Assembly: GCA_030619215.1 (NCBI GenBank)
Contig: JAUXBV010000124.1
Coordinates: forward strand, 1 to 8,064
Direction: 5' to 3'
Length of the DNA stretch: 8,064 nt
From: Fibrobacterota bacterium
GTDB taxonomy: Bacteria; Fibrobacterota; Chitinivibrionia; Chitinivibrionales; JANQEN01
A program made the position numbers and the translations under genes. This document shows, one piece after another, positions 1 through 5,907 of the stretch. Positions within the stretch are counted from its first letter, which is position 1, and every line of letters begins with the position of its first letter. The notes beneath the pieces are model-generated. The model was not told the DNA's origin. It saw nothing but the letters and a program-made list of their open reading frames with translations, and did not search any database.

Positions 1-251
1 CTGAAGATTTGAAAAATGAGATTCGACATAAGTATGTTGTAACGAATATGGTAAAGGATGAGCGGAAAGAAGATATCCACAAACGGCTGTCTGAACTGGA
101 GATGGATTGTGTTGGTGATATTCCGAAAGATCAGGCAATCGAAGACGCCATATTTAACGGTACATCACTGTTAACCATGGAAAAATCAAAAGCAATGGAA
201 TATATTTTTTCAATAATGGATAAGATAGGAGGTACAAATGGAAATACCTAA
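1..251 (+). CDS. C-terminal end of a CooC/AcsF-like MinD-family ATPase (partial)
   Basis: The reading frame is open from the left edge and ends at TAA 249-251, so only about the last 83 residues are visible. The pattern fits the C-terminal end of MinD/NifH-like P-loop ATPases: a strand with a conserved Asn (KYVVTNMV), then a stretch like VGDIPKDQAIEDAIFNGTSL, matching the usual 'G-x-I-P-x-D-x-x-(I/V)-x-x-A-x-x-x-G' near the end of CooC-type proteins. Family knowledge: CooC and AcsF use ATP to help insert nickel into carbon monoxide dehydrogenase or acetyl-CoA synthase. The Walker A motif would lie outside the window, so the ATPase call rests on the tail alone. The frame overlaps acsD by 14 nt, and the acsD ribosome binding site lies inside it, which suggests translational coupling. 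The acs context favours a maturation factor. Another MinD-like ATPase cannot be excluded. Confidence 0.6.
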   Translation, partial: EDLKNEIRHKYVVTNMVKDERKEDIHKRLSELEMDCVGDIPKDQAIEDAIFNGTSLLTMEKSKAMEYIFSIMDKIGGTNGNT

Positions 252-1194
252 TGTAAAGGAGCGGTGGACGAGCAAGATTAACGAGGTGACAATAGGTGCC
301 ACAAAAGAACAGGGTGGAACAAGGGCGAAAACTATCACCGTTGGCGGCCAGACAACGTTGCCATTCCTGACTTTTGAAGGTGAGATACCCAATCCCGCGG
401 TTATTGCGGGGTTTGTAGCGGACACACCGCCCGATTGGCCGGATGTATTAAAAAATGCCATCGGGAGTGAGATTAATTCACCGGTGGAATGGGCACAGAA
501 GTGTGTACAGGAATTTGGCGTTGATTTGATTAGCTTGAAAATGGTCGGGGCAGATCCCTCAGTAAAAGACGCTTCACCGGCTGACTGTGCTAAAGTTGTG
601 CAGGATGTTCTTAAAGCTGTTGACGTTCCGCTTATTATCTGGGGATGCGGTGACGAAGAAAAGGATAACCTGATTCTGCCGGAGTGCTCCCAGGCTGCGC
701 GTGGGGAGAACTGCCTGATAGGCTCGGCAAAGGAGAGTAATTACAGAACCGTTGTTGCAATCTGCAAAGCGGACAAGCATAAGATTATTTCAGAGGCGCC
801 TGTGGATATCAACATTGGTAAACAGGTGAATATCCTTCTTCAGGATGCCGGTTTTGACCTGAAGGACGTGGTTATGTTTCAGACAACCGCAGCGCTCGGC
901 TACGGGTTGGATTATGTCTATACAATCCTTGAGAGAGCAAGAACAACCGGACTTAAGGGCGATAAATTAATGGCAGCGCCACAGATATGTGATGTGGGTG
1001 GCGAGACATGGAGAATCAAGGAAGCAGTTGCAGATGAGGATGTCCTGCCCGGCTGGGGCAAGCTTGAAAAACGTGGCCCCATGTGGGAGGCTGTTTGTGC
1101 TGCCGTTTATCTGCAGGCAGGAGCCGACATAATGATTATGGCTCATCCTGAAGCAATAAAAAGATTTCAGAATATTTTAAATAAATTATCCTGA
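238..1194 (+). CDS. acsD: Corrinoid iron-sulfur protein small subunit (acetyl-CoA decarbonylase/synthase delta subunit)
   Basis: This 318-residue protein matches the small subunit of the corrinoid iron-sulfur protein (AcsD/CdhD) in length (about 310-325 residues) and in motifs along the whole chain. Recognisable blocks are GGQTTLPFLTFEGEIPNP (about 36-53), SEAPVDINIGKQVNILLQDA (185-204), GDKLMAAPQICDVGGETWRI (241-260) and AGADIMIMAHPEAI (294-307). In the family this TIM-barrel subunit pairs with the large subunit AcsC. The complex carries the methyl group from methyltetrahydrofolate to acetyl-CoA synthase on a cobamide in the cytoplasm. The ATG at 238 has AGGAGGT at 227-233 with good spacing. 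It overlaps the upstream ATPase frame by 14 nt and is followed 15 nt later by acsE, its direct partner enzyme. The large subunit and the CODH/ACS subunits are not in the window and probably lie upstream. Confidence 0.94.
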   Translation: MEIPNVKERWTSKINEVTIGATKEQGGTRAKTITVGGQTTLPFLTFEGEIPNPAVIAGFVADTPPDWPDVLKNAIGSEINSPVEWAQKCVQEFGVDLISLKMVGADPSVKDASPADCAKVVQDVLKAVDVPLIIWGCGDEEKDNLILPECSQAARGENCLIGSAKESNYRTVVAICKADKHKIISEAPVDINIGKQVNILLQDAGFDLKDVVMFQTTAALGYGLDYVYTILERARTTGLKGDKLMAAPQICDVGGETWRIKEAVADEDVLPGWGKLEKRGPMWEAVCAAVYLQAGADIMIMAHPEAIKRFQNILNKLS

Positions 1195-1195
1195 G

Positions 1196-1203
1196 AAAGG
1201 AGG
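1196..1203 (+). promoter_or_regulatory. Strong ribosome binding site of acsE
   Basis: AAAGGAGG lies in the 15-nt gap between the acsD stop (TGA 1192-1194) and the acsE ATG at 1210, with 6 nt spacing. It gives acsE independent and probably efficient translation and confirms the start. Confidence 0.85.
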
Positions 1204-1209
1204 CTAAAA

Positions 1210-1992
1210 ATGATTTTAATCGGAGAAAGAATTAATGCGGGTTTTAAGGATATAAAACAGGCGATTCTGGATAAGAATGGAGATGCTATTAAGGAATGGG
1301 CAATAAAGCAGACCAATGCAAAAGCTGATTATCTTGATGTAAATCTTGGAACCGCTTCAAACAAACCCGAAGATTTATGCTGGATGATTGAAATGGTCCA
1401 GGAAGCGGTAGACACTCCTATTTCCATTGATAACAACAGACCGGCAATGCTGAAAGAGGCAATTCCAGTGTGTAAAAAGCCGCCCCTTGTAAACTCAGTA
1501 ACTGCAGTGGAAGAAAAATTGAATGAACTTCTTCCTATTGTGGCTGAGCACAAGGCCTCTATTATTGGCTTGGCAATGGATGAAGCAGGCAGCCCAAAAA
1601 CTGCTGATAAACGGGTTGAAAATGCCGGAAAGGTCTTCGCCAAGATTTTGGAATTTGGCATGGAACCGGAACAGCTCTTTCTGGATCCCATTGTAATGCC
1701 GATGAAATTCATGCAGGAGCAGGCCCAGGAAATATTAAAGGCAGTGTCACAATTTACACTGTTTTCCGACCCTCCCTGCCATATTGTATGTGGATTAAGT
1801 AATATCTCAAATGGCACAACTCAAAAAAGCCTGATAAACAGGACTTACATTGCCATGATGATAGCACACGGACAAGATGCCGCTATTTTGGATGTTATGG
1901 ATGATGAGCTGGTTAATTCCATTTTAACAGCGGAATTGGTTATGAACAAATCTATTTATGCGGATTCATACGTTGAGGCGTTCAGGAAATAG
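1210..1992 (+). CDS. acsE: 5-methyltetrahydrofolate:corrinoid/iron-sulfur protein Co-methyltransferase
   Basis: This 260-residue protein is nearly the same length as the Moorella enzyme (262). It transfers the methyl group of 5-methyltetrahydrofolate to Co(I) of the corrinoid iron-sulfur protein, the link between the methyl and carbonyl branches of the Wood-Ljungdahl pathway. It is a pterin-binding-domain TIM barrel starting with ILIGERINAGFKDI. Expected pterin-site residues are present: Asp43 in YLDVNLG, Asp74 in ISIDNNRP, Asn95 in PLVNSV, Asp159 in LFLDPIVMP and Asn198 in CGLSNIS. Asp74, Asn95, Asp159 and Asn198 correspond, shifted by one, to the Moorella residues I recall as Asp75, Asn96, Asp160 and Asn199. 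The enzyme therefore looks active. AAAGGAGG at 1196-1203 stands 6 nt before the ATG. It is the last gene of the run, followed by a palindrome that may end the transcript. Confidence 0.95.
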   Translation: MILIGERINAGFKDIKQAILDKNGDAIKEWAIKQTNAKADYLDVNLGTASNKPEDLCWMIEMVQEAVDTPISIDNNRPAMLKEAIPVCKKPPLVNSVTAVEEKLNELLPIVAEHKASIIGLAMDEAGSPKTADKRVENAGKVFAKILEFGMEPEQLFLDPIVMPMKFMQEQAQEILKAVSQFTLFSDPPCHIVCGLSNISNGTTQKSLINRTYIAMMIAHGQDAAILDVMDDELVNSILTAELVMNKSIYADSYVEAFRK

Positions 1993-2030
1993 ATAAAATT
2001 TATTAAATAATACAATATTGAATTTTTTAA

Positions 2031-2060
2031 TGCAGGGGCGTACAATTGTACGCCCCTGCA
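2031..2060. terminator. Perfect 30-nt palindrome, candidate terminator or REP-like element
   Basis: The 30 bases are exactly self-complementary: each arm begins TGCAGGGGCGTAC and the centre is AATT. As RNA this folds into a 13-bp G+C-rich stem with an AATT loop. It begins 38 nt after the acsE stop and is followed on the plus strand by AATTTATTA, which is only a weak U-rich tract. It could end acs transcription or protect the 3' end of the mRNA. The arm sequence (GGGGCGTAC...GTACGCCCC) also resembles dispersed palindromic repeats seen in many bacterial genomes, so a repeat origin is equally possible. Confidence 0.5.
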
Positions 2061-2105
2061 ATTTATTACACCGACAATTATATAACGCAATATTTTTCAA
2101 TGATT

Positions 2106-2178
2106 GTCATACCCGCGAAGGCGGGTATCCAGTTTCAATTCATAGTTTTAAATGGATTCCCGCCTGCGCGGGAATGAC
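2106..2178. repeat. Composite inverted repeat made of two small hairpins
   Basis: Two 26-nt arms, 2106-2131 and 2153-2178, are inverted copies of each other with 23 of 26 bases matching, separated by a 21-nt A+T-rich spacer. Each arm is also a hairpin by itself: TACCCGC/GCGGGTA with loop GAAG in the left arm, and TTCCCGC/GCGGGAA with loop CTGC in the right arm. Two of the three differences between arms swap an A-T pair for a T-A pair within the small hairpin, so each small stem is kept. The form (GTCAT-CCCGC-hairpin-ATCCA) is like a common dispersed intergenic repeat, probably a nonautonomous element or REP-like sequence. Confidence 0.75.
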
Positions 2179-2248
2179 CTAAGCCAAACGATATTTAATT
2201 GCCGCTGTAGTAGTATGGCAAAAATGGCCTTTAATATTATTTTTTAAA

Positions 2249-3028
2249 ATGAAAATTCTAATTCTCAGAAGCGTACGAAATACCTCCTTCAAAGACCCAT
2301 ACTCAATTAGTTTGGATGTTAACTATGCCAACAGGGTAATTGGGCACCTGACTGATAAAGGCAACTATTGCCATGCCTGCGGCGACAAATGCATTTCCTG
2401 CCGTAAAGCATATAACCTGGATTTTTCGGAGAGTATCGCAGGTATTACCAGTTTCCCTTCTGTCCTTCCTGCAATAATAGAAGACCAGGAGCAGTACCTT
2501 CCTGATGAGATACCTGTTCATGATGTAATGATTGCCCTTGGGGTAAATGAGGAGATACTCATTGCATTTATTGAGAAATTTCCTGAGTCAAAAGGTATAA
2601 TTATCCCCATTGAAAGAAGCGACTGGATTTCTCCCCATGCTATTAATAAGATAAGTGAAATATGTAAAGAGAAAGAGATAGAAGTATCCTTTCCAAAACC
2701 GTTCTGTTCTTTTCATCCGACAGGTGGTATTTTACGGAAATTCAGAGAATGTTTTAGAATTGGAAAACCAGATATCAGTTTTGAAATAAAAGATAACATT
2801 ATTATTGATACAAAAGTCCTTGTCAGTGCACCGTGCGGCGCTACATATTTTACTGCCAGAGGACTAAAAGATAAAGCAATTAATGACAACCTTGAGTTTA
2901 TAATCGATAGTCGGCTCAGCTGTTTCCCCTGTACCGCGGATACCGCAGTGGACAGGGAGTTTAAGGATTCAATTACGCATCAGGCGGTGAAGATTCAGAG
3001 AGATATACTTGTGGGATTAAAAAGGTAA
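2249..3028 (+). CDS. DUF166-family protein with an N-terminal four-cysteine cluster
   Basis: This 259-residue protein most resembles the DUF166 family, known mainly from methanogens and other anaerobes and at times mislabelled thymidylate synthase. I base this on the C-terminal blocks VSAPCGATYFTARGL (192-206) and SCFPCTADTAVD (224-235), which resemble the conserved APCG and YPC(T/L)AS signatures of that family. Near the N-terminus is a C-x2-C-x3-C-x2-C cluster (Cys41, 44, 48, 51; CHACGDKCISC), suited to binding a metal or an iron-sulfur centre. Other cysteines are 139, 153, 168, 196, 225 and 228. There is no signal peptide or membrane segment, so it is probably cytoplasmic. The function is unknown. 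The ATG at 2249 has no Shine-Dalgarno sequence, only A+T-rich bases. It lies between acsE and a MetE-like gene, so a role in corrinoid or one-carbon metabolism is possible but unproven. Confidence 0.72.
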   Translation: MKILILRSVRNTSFKDPYSISLDVNYANRVIGHLTDKGNYCHACGDKCISCRKAYNLDFSESIAGITSFPSVLPAIIEDQEQYLPDEIPVHDVMIALGVNEEILIAFIEKFPESKGIIIPIERSDWISPHAINKISEICKEKEIEVSFPKPFCSFHPTGGILRKFRECFRIGKPDISFEIKDNIIIDTKVLVSAPCGATYFTARGLKDKAINDNLEFIIDSRLSCFPCTADTAVDREFKDSITHQAVKIQRDILVGLKR

Positions 3029-3061
3029 ATTATACAGCATATAAAACGCAGCTTTAAAACC

Positions 3062-3090
3062 TTCACATTATTTTTCATCAAAGATAAAGT
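3062..3090 (+). promoter_or_regulatory. Candidate sigma-70 promoter before the MetE-like gene
   Basis: TTCACA (3062-3067, five of six matches to TTGACA) and TAAAGT (3085-3090, four of six to TATAAT) are separated by 17 nt. The start point would be near 3097, leaving a short leader of about 18 nt that includes the ribosome binding site. Chance similarity in A+T-rich DNA is a real alternative, and readthrough from the DUF166 gene is possible. Confidence 0.3.
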
Positions 3091-3100
3091 TAAATTAGAA

Positions 3101-3106
3101 GGAGGT
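3101..3106 (+). promoter_or_regulatory. Ribosome binding site that places the MetE-like start at GTG 3115
   Basis: GGAGGT lies 8 nt before a GTG at 3115, the usual spacing. The earlier in-frame TTG at 3109 stands only 2 nt behind it, too close for initiation. The protein therefore probably begins at 3115 and is two residues shorter than the longest frame. Confidence 0.75.
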
Positions 3107-3114
3107 AATTGGAA

Positions 3115-4149
3115 GTGTTTCAAATACCAGCTAACCAAACAACGATGATCGGCAGTATGCCACATCAGGATATAGACAGTGCAATTGAGTTGTTAAAAAG
3201 ATTTCCTCTGGATATACCCACATGGCCTCAACTTCCTAAAAGATCCTTTAAAGAGGGAATGATGCCGCAGTATTGTGAAGGCTTCCCGGGTATTAAAATT
3301 GACGAGGAAGAGAGGCGTATATGGCTTGAGCGGAATGATGAATTGTTGAGTGAAATGGCTGTTTTTTTTGAATATGTACTTTCTGATGCTATTGAGAAGT
3401 TTTCCATATCCTCTGAATATGCAACAGGATTTCATCCTTTCATTGACTTTCTAAAAGGACAAAATGAGAAATTGGCTATTGTAAAGGGACAGGTTACCGG
3501 CCCCTTTACCTATGGATTAAGTATCAATGATAATGATAAAAAGTCGTTATGGTTTGATGAGCAGTATAAGGATGTTATCCTGCAGGGACTGGCAAAAAAG
3601 GCAATCTGGCAGGTAGGGAAACTGAAAGAGTACGCTGAGAATGTCATCATCTTTTTCGATGAGCCGATTTTCTCCGCCCTTGGCACACCTGCTTATATAG
3701 GAATACAGGATGAGGAAGTGGTTAGCACTCTTAATGAAATGGCTGAGCCGATACATGCAACCGGTGCGGCAGTCGGAGTTCATTGCTGTGGGAATATGGA
3801 CTGGTCGCTCCTTGCACAATCGTCAATAGATATTATTGCTTTTGATGCTTATGGATATGGCGATAAACTGGGCCTTTACCCTGAGGCAATTGATAAATTC
3901 CTGGCTCGCGGAGGAGTATTGGCATGGGGAATAGTGCCTACGGGGAATCCTGAAGATATTCATAAAGAGACTGGTGAAAGTTTAAAAAGTAAAATAGAAG
4001 CATTAATGGAATCGTATGTAAAGAAAGGCGTTTCGGAAGATCGGTTGCGTAATCAGTTGATATACACTCCTTCATGCGGTATGGGGACATTGACGACTGA
4101 CGATGCGGAGACGGTTTTAAGATTGTTGTTAGAGGTTGGTGCCGGTTAA
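3115..4149 (+). CDS. MetE-like catalytic-domain protein, candidate folate-independent (core) methionine synthase
   Basis: This protein of about 344 residues belongs to the UROD/MetE-like TIM-barrel superfamily and corresponds to the C-terminal catalytic half of cobalamin-independent methionine synthase. The N-terminal folate-binding half is absent. Numbering from TTG 3109, visible MetE-type features are MIGSMPH (13-19), VKGQVTGPFT (125-134), FFDEPIFSALG (182-192, the MetE DEP motif), the HxC zinc pair His225/Cys227 in VHCCGNMDW, and Cys323 in YTPSCGMGTL, matching PDCGLKT of MetE. The fourth zinc ligand, a Glu in MetE, aligns best with Asp246 in IIAFDAYGYGD. Published core methionine synthases take methyl groups from corrinoids rather than folates. 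With acsD and acsE upstream, the corrinoid iron-sulfur protein is a reasonable donor here, but that is inference. Another thiol methyltransferase or UROD-like corrinoid methyltransferase remains possible. It faces the convergent ketosynthase gene across an inverted repeat. Confidence 0.7.
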   Translation: MFQIPANQTTMIGSMPHQDIDSAIELLKRFPLDIPTWPQLPKRSFKEGMMPQYCEGFPGIKIDEEERRIWLERNDELLSEMAVFFEYVLSDAIEKFSISSEYATGFHPFIDFLKGQNEKLAIVKGQVTGPFTYGLSINDNDKKSLWFDEQYKDVILQGLAKKAIWQVGKLKEYAENVIIFFDEPIFSALGTPAYIGIQDEEVVSTLNEMAEPIHATGAAVGVHCCGNMDWSLLAQSSIDIIAFDAYGYGDKLGLYPEAIDKFLARGGVLAWGIVPTGNPEDIHKETGESLKSKIEALMESYVKKGVSEDRLRNQLIYTPSCGMGTLTTDDAETVLRLLLEVGAG

Positions 4150-4172
4150 AAGAGGAAAGGAATTGGAGTGTT

Positions 4173-4267
4173 GGAGCCCTAAAGGACTAAAGTACTGGAG
4201 TATTGGGAAAGAGGGATTCTTTTTTCCATTACTCCATCACTTTAGGGTTTTAATCCTTTAGGACTCC
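4173..4267. terminator. Large imperfect inverted repeat at the convergent junction, probable two-way terminator
   Basis: Two paired segments form a long hairpin: 4173-4191 with 4249-4267 (17 of 19 bases complementary) and 4192-4210 with 4222-4240 (15 of 19), leaving an 8-nt bulge at 4241-4248 and an 11-nt apical loop. It sits between the stop of the plus-strand MetE-like gene (4149) and the stop of the minus-strand ketosynthase (4275), where a shared terminator is expected. It lacks a clean terminal U-tract on either strand, though there is a T run at 4219-4225 near the tip. The sequence is rich in TGGAGTATTGG-like words, which suggests origin from a dispersed repeat. Confidence 0.55.
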
Positions 4268-4274
4268 ACTCTTA

Positions 4275-5846
4275 TTAAGTCCACGGCCGGGAGATCACAC
4301 ACGCGTTAATACCGCCTATTCCCATAGAAAGTTTTCCTGCTATTCCTTGTGGAGTTTTACATGCAGTATCATAAATAAAATTGTTATGGATACCGGCTAT
4401 CTCCCTGTTAAGCTCATCTTCTTTTAATGGAGTTGGAAACACAGTGCCCTTTTCGTAACCGAGATATTGTGCGGTGAGTTCCCAGCCGCCTCCGGCGCTC
4501 ATACCATGGCCGAAAGTACCCTTTCGGGCTGTTACCAGGATAGTATCCCGCATGATTTCACGCAGCGTCTCGATTTCCGGAAAATCACCTGGCGTGGCTG
4601 TAGCGTGAAGGTCCCACGCCTCCACTTCCCCCGGCTTTACTTTTGCCAGCTCAAGAGCCTGCCGTATGGCCGTAGCCGGCCCCTCTTTTGAAGGGGTGAT
4701 GATATGATCCGCATCAGAGCTGACACCCACTGCAAGAGGCTCAAGGCCCAGAGGGCGATATCCTTTGGCAGTCATGTATTCATGGTCGCCCACGATCCAT
4801 ACTACGGAGCCTCCCGAGACATGAGTACCCAGTAAGCTGGTAAGAGGTTTTGAGACCTGTCCGTTTGCCGCCAGTATGCGTGCCTTGTAAAAGGCTGCCA
4901 CCAGTATAGGTTGAGGCGGTGGATCAGTGGCTCCGATTACTACTGCTTTTGCTTCACCGCGCCGTATGGTATCAATAGCAAGTTTTAGAGTCACGCCGAA
5001 GGTAGAGCATGCTGCTACCGGTGCAAATGAAAAGCCTGTTATTTTTCCCAGCATGGAAACCTGGGTTGCCGGCGTGTTTGAAATGTTCCAGATCAGGTTA
5101 GCGGATACCTTTTCCCACGGCGGGTCCGGTGCTCCCCATTTTGCTTTTAGTCGTGCTTTGCGACGTTGTTTTTCTCTTATAACATTGAGCTTATTTGCTT
5201 CTATTTTCCCTTCTATGCCCAGAGACTCAATTTCAGCCAGCTCGCGCAGGTATTCCTGCAGCTCTACAGAATTATTTGTCCATAATTCGAGCCGGGTTTT
5301 TTCAGCTTCATCACGTTCTGAACGTGGAATATCCCCTGGATTAGGTGGTATTCCCTTAACACTTTTTTGTTCTTCAGGTTGTAAAGAGAGATACGCCTGT
5401 AAAGCACTGTTCCGCGTGGAATCACCCCAGAACGCGTTCCATGTATTCTGAGCCTTTTGTAAATCCAGGGTAGCCTGATGAATGGTGGCGAGGTTCCCGA
5501 CACCGGTGCCGATATACACATGGGCTTGTGTTCCAAGGCTCTGTAATTCATGTTCGATTCCCGGGTTTTGACTGAGGGATTGTATAAAAGCGCCGATAGC
5601 ATAAAGCGTCGGGAAGTCCATCTTTTTCACCATCTGTGGGAATCGCTTGGGAGGAAAGCGATTATCAATCCATGCACTGTAGTCAGAAAAGCAGAAATCA
5701 GGCATACCTACCATAAAATTATCAGGCCCAAACCCATTGAATGGAGAGAGCCAGCTTGAGAAGCTTTCAAGGTTTTTATAGAATGCTTCTATATTTGGGG
5801 AGCGGGGAGCAACGATTCCCCACCCAAAAACACCTACTCTTTGCAA
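4275..5846 (-). CDS. Beta-ketoacyl synthase-like protein with a large internal insertion
   Basis: This protein of about 523 residues is a FabF-like condensing enzyme (thiolase fold). Numbering from the longest frame (5852), the active-site Cys282 lies in VAACSTFG, His416 in DLHATATPGD and Lys444/His449 in KGTFGHGMSAGGG, so the Cys-His-His triad and the lysine are kept. GTGVGN (115-120) matches the FabF GSGIGG block. FabF is about 413 residues; here about 110 extra residues lie between GTGVGN and the catalytic Cys, including a charged, helix-prone stretch at about 158-250. The usual HGTGT box reads HATAT. Family knowledge gives decarboxylative condensation of acyl thioesters; the substrate is unknown. 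No acyl-carrier protein, reductase or dehydratase gene is adjacent. It follows purO by 61 nt on the same strand. The start chosen is TTG 5846, because GAGG at 5853-5856 is 6 nt away, while TTG 5852 has no spacing. Confidence 0.83.
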   Translation of the reverse strand: MQRVGVFGWGIVAPRSPNIEAFYKNLESFSSWLSPFNGFGPDNFMVGMPDFCFSDYSAWIDNRFPPKRFPQMVKKMDFPTLYAIGAFIQSLSQNPGIEHELQSLGTQAHVYIGTGVGNLATIHQATLDLQKAQNTWNAFWGDSTRNSALQAYLSLQPEEQKSVKGIPPNPGDIPRSERDEAEKTRLELWTNNSVELQEYLRELAEIESLGIEGKIEANKLNVIREKQRRKARLKAKWGAPDPPWEKVSANLIWNISNTPATQVSMLGKITGFSFAPVAACSTFGVTLKLAIDTIRRGEAKAVVIGATDPPPQPILVAAFYKARILAANGQVSKPLTSLLGTHVSGGSVVWIVGDHEYMTAKGYRPLGLEPLAVGVSSDADHIITPSKEGPATAIRQALELAKVKPGEVEAWDLHATATPGDFPEIETLREIMRDTILVTARKGTFGHGMSAGGGWELTAQYLGYEKGTVFPTPLKEDELNREIAGIHNNFIYDTACKTPQGIAGKLSMGIGGINACVISRPWT

Positions 5847-5852
5847 CGTCAA

Positions 5853-5856
5853 CCTC
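5853..5856 (-). promoter_or_regulatory. Ribosome binding site that places the ketosynthase start at TTG 5846
   Basis: On the minus strand AAAAGAGG is followed directly by TTGACGTTG. The first TTG abuts the GAGG, whereas the second (5846-5844) is 6 nt downstream and better placed. Both give essentially the same protein, differing by two residues. Confidence 0.55.
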
Positions 5857-5860
5857 TTTT

Positions 5861-5878
5861 TTGATTAGTTTGAATCAA
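5861..5878. repeat. Small inverted repeat upstream of the ketosynthase gene
   Basis: TTGATT (5861-5866) and AATCAA (5873-5878) are exact inverted 6-mers separated by 6 nt, just upstream of the ketosynthase ribosome binding site. The dyad has the size of a small repressor operator, but it is short and A+T rich and may be chance. No good promoter was found in the 61-nt gap. Confidence 0.25.
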
Positions 5879-5907
5879 ATATTTACACCCAATACTCCAC
5901 ATTCTTC

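Larger units (their letters stand above)
1993..2248. other. Intergenic region with nested inverted repeats, no gene seen
   Basis: These 256 nt separate the acs run from the DUF166 gene. I find no plausible coding frame or RNA gene. The first 38 nt are very A+T rich. They are followed by a perfect palindrome (2031-2060), another A+T-rich stretch, a composite double-hairpin repeat (2106-2178), and a final A+T-rich leader to the ATG at 2249 without a Shine-Dalgarno sequence. No convincing -35/-10 pair for the DUF166 gene was found. Confidence 0.7.

Noticed and set aside
1329..1817. Minus-strand 162-codon frame opposite acsE
   Set aside because: It is antisense to acsE, whose residues are conserved across the region; there is no ribosome binding or domain support.
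2031..2178. CRISPR array or tandem repeat
   Set aside because: The repeats here are inverted, differ in sequence, and occur once each; there are no regular direct repeats with spacers.
1993..2248. Cobalamin or other riboswitch upstream of the DUF166 gene
   Set aside because: No B12-box or other known aptamer core could be seen; the structure present is explained by repeats.
4927..5451. Plus-strand 174-codon frame opposite the ketosynthase
   Set aside because: It lies within the conserved ketosynthase coding sequence, has no family resemblance, and is most simply a shadow.
4275..5846. Assignment of the ketosynthase to a ladderane or polyketide cluster
   Set aside because: No acyl-carrier protein, desaturase, radical SAM, reductase or dehydratase gene is in the window, so the pathway cannot be named.
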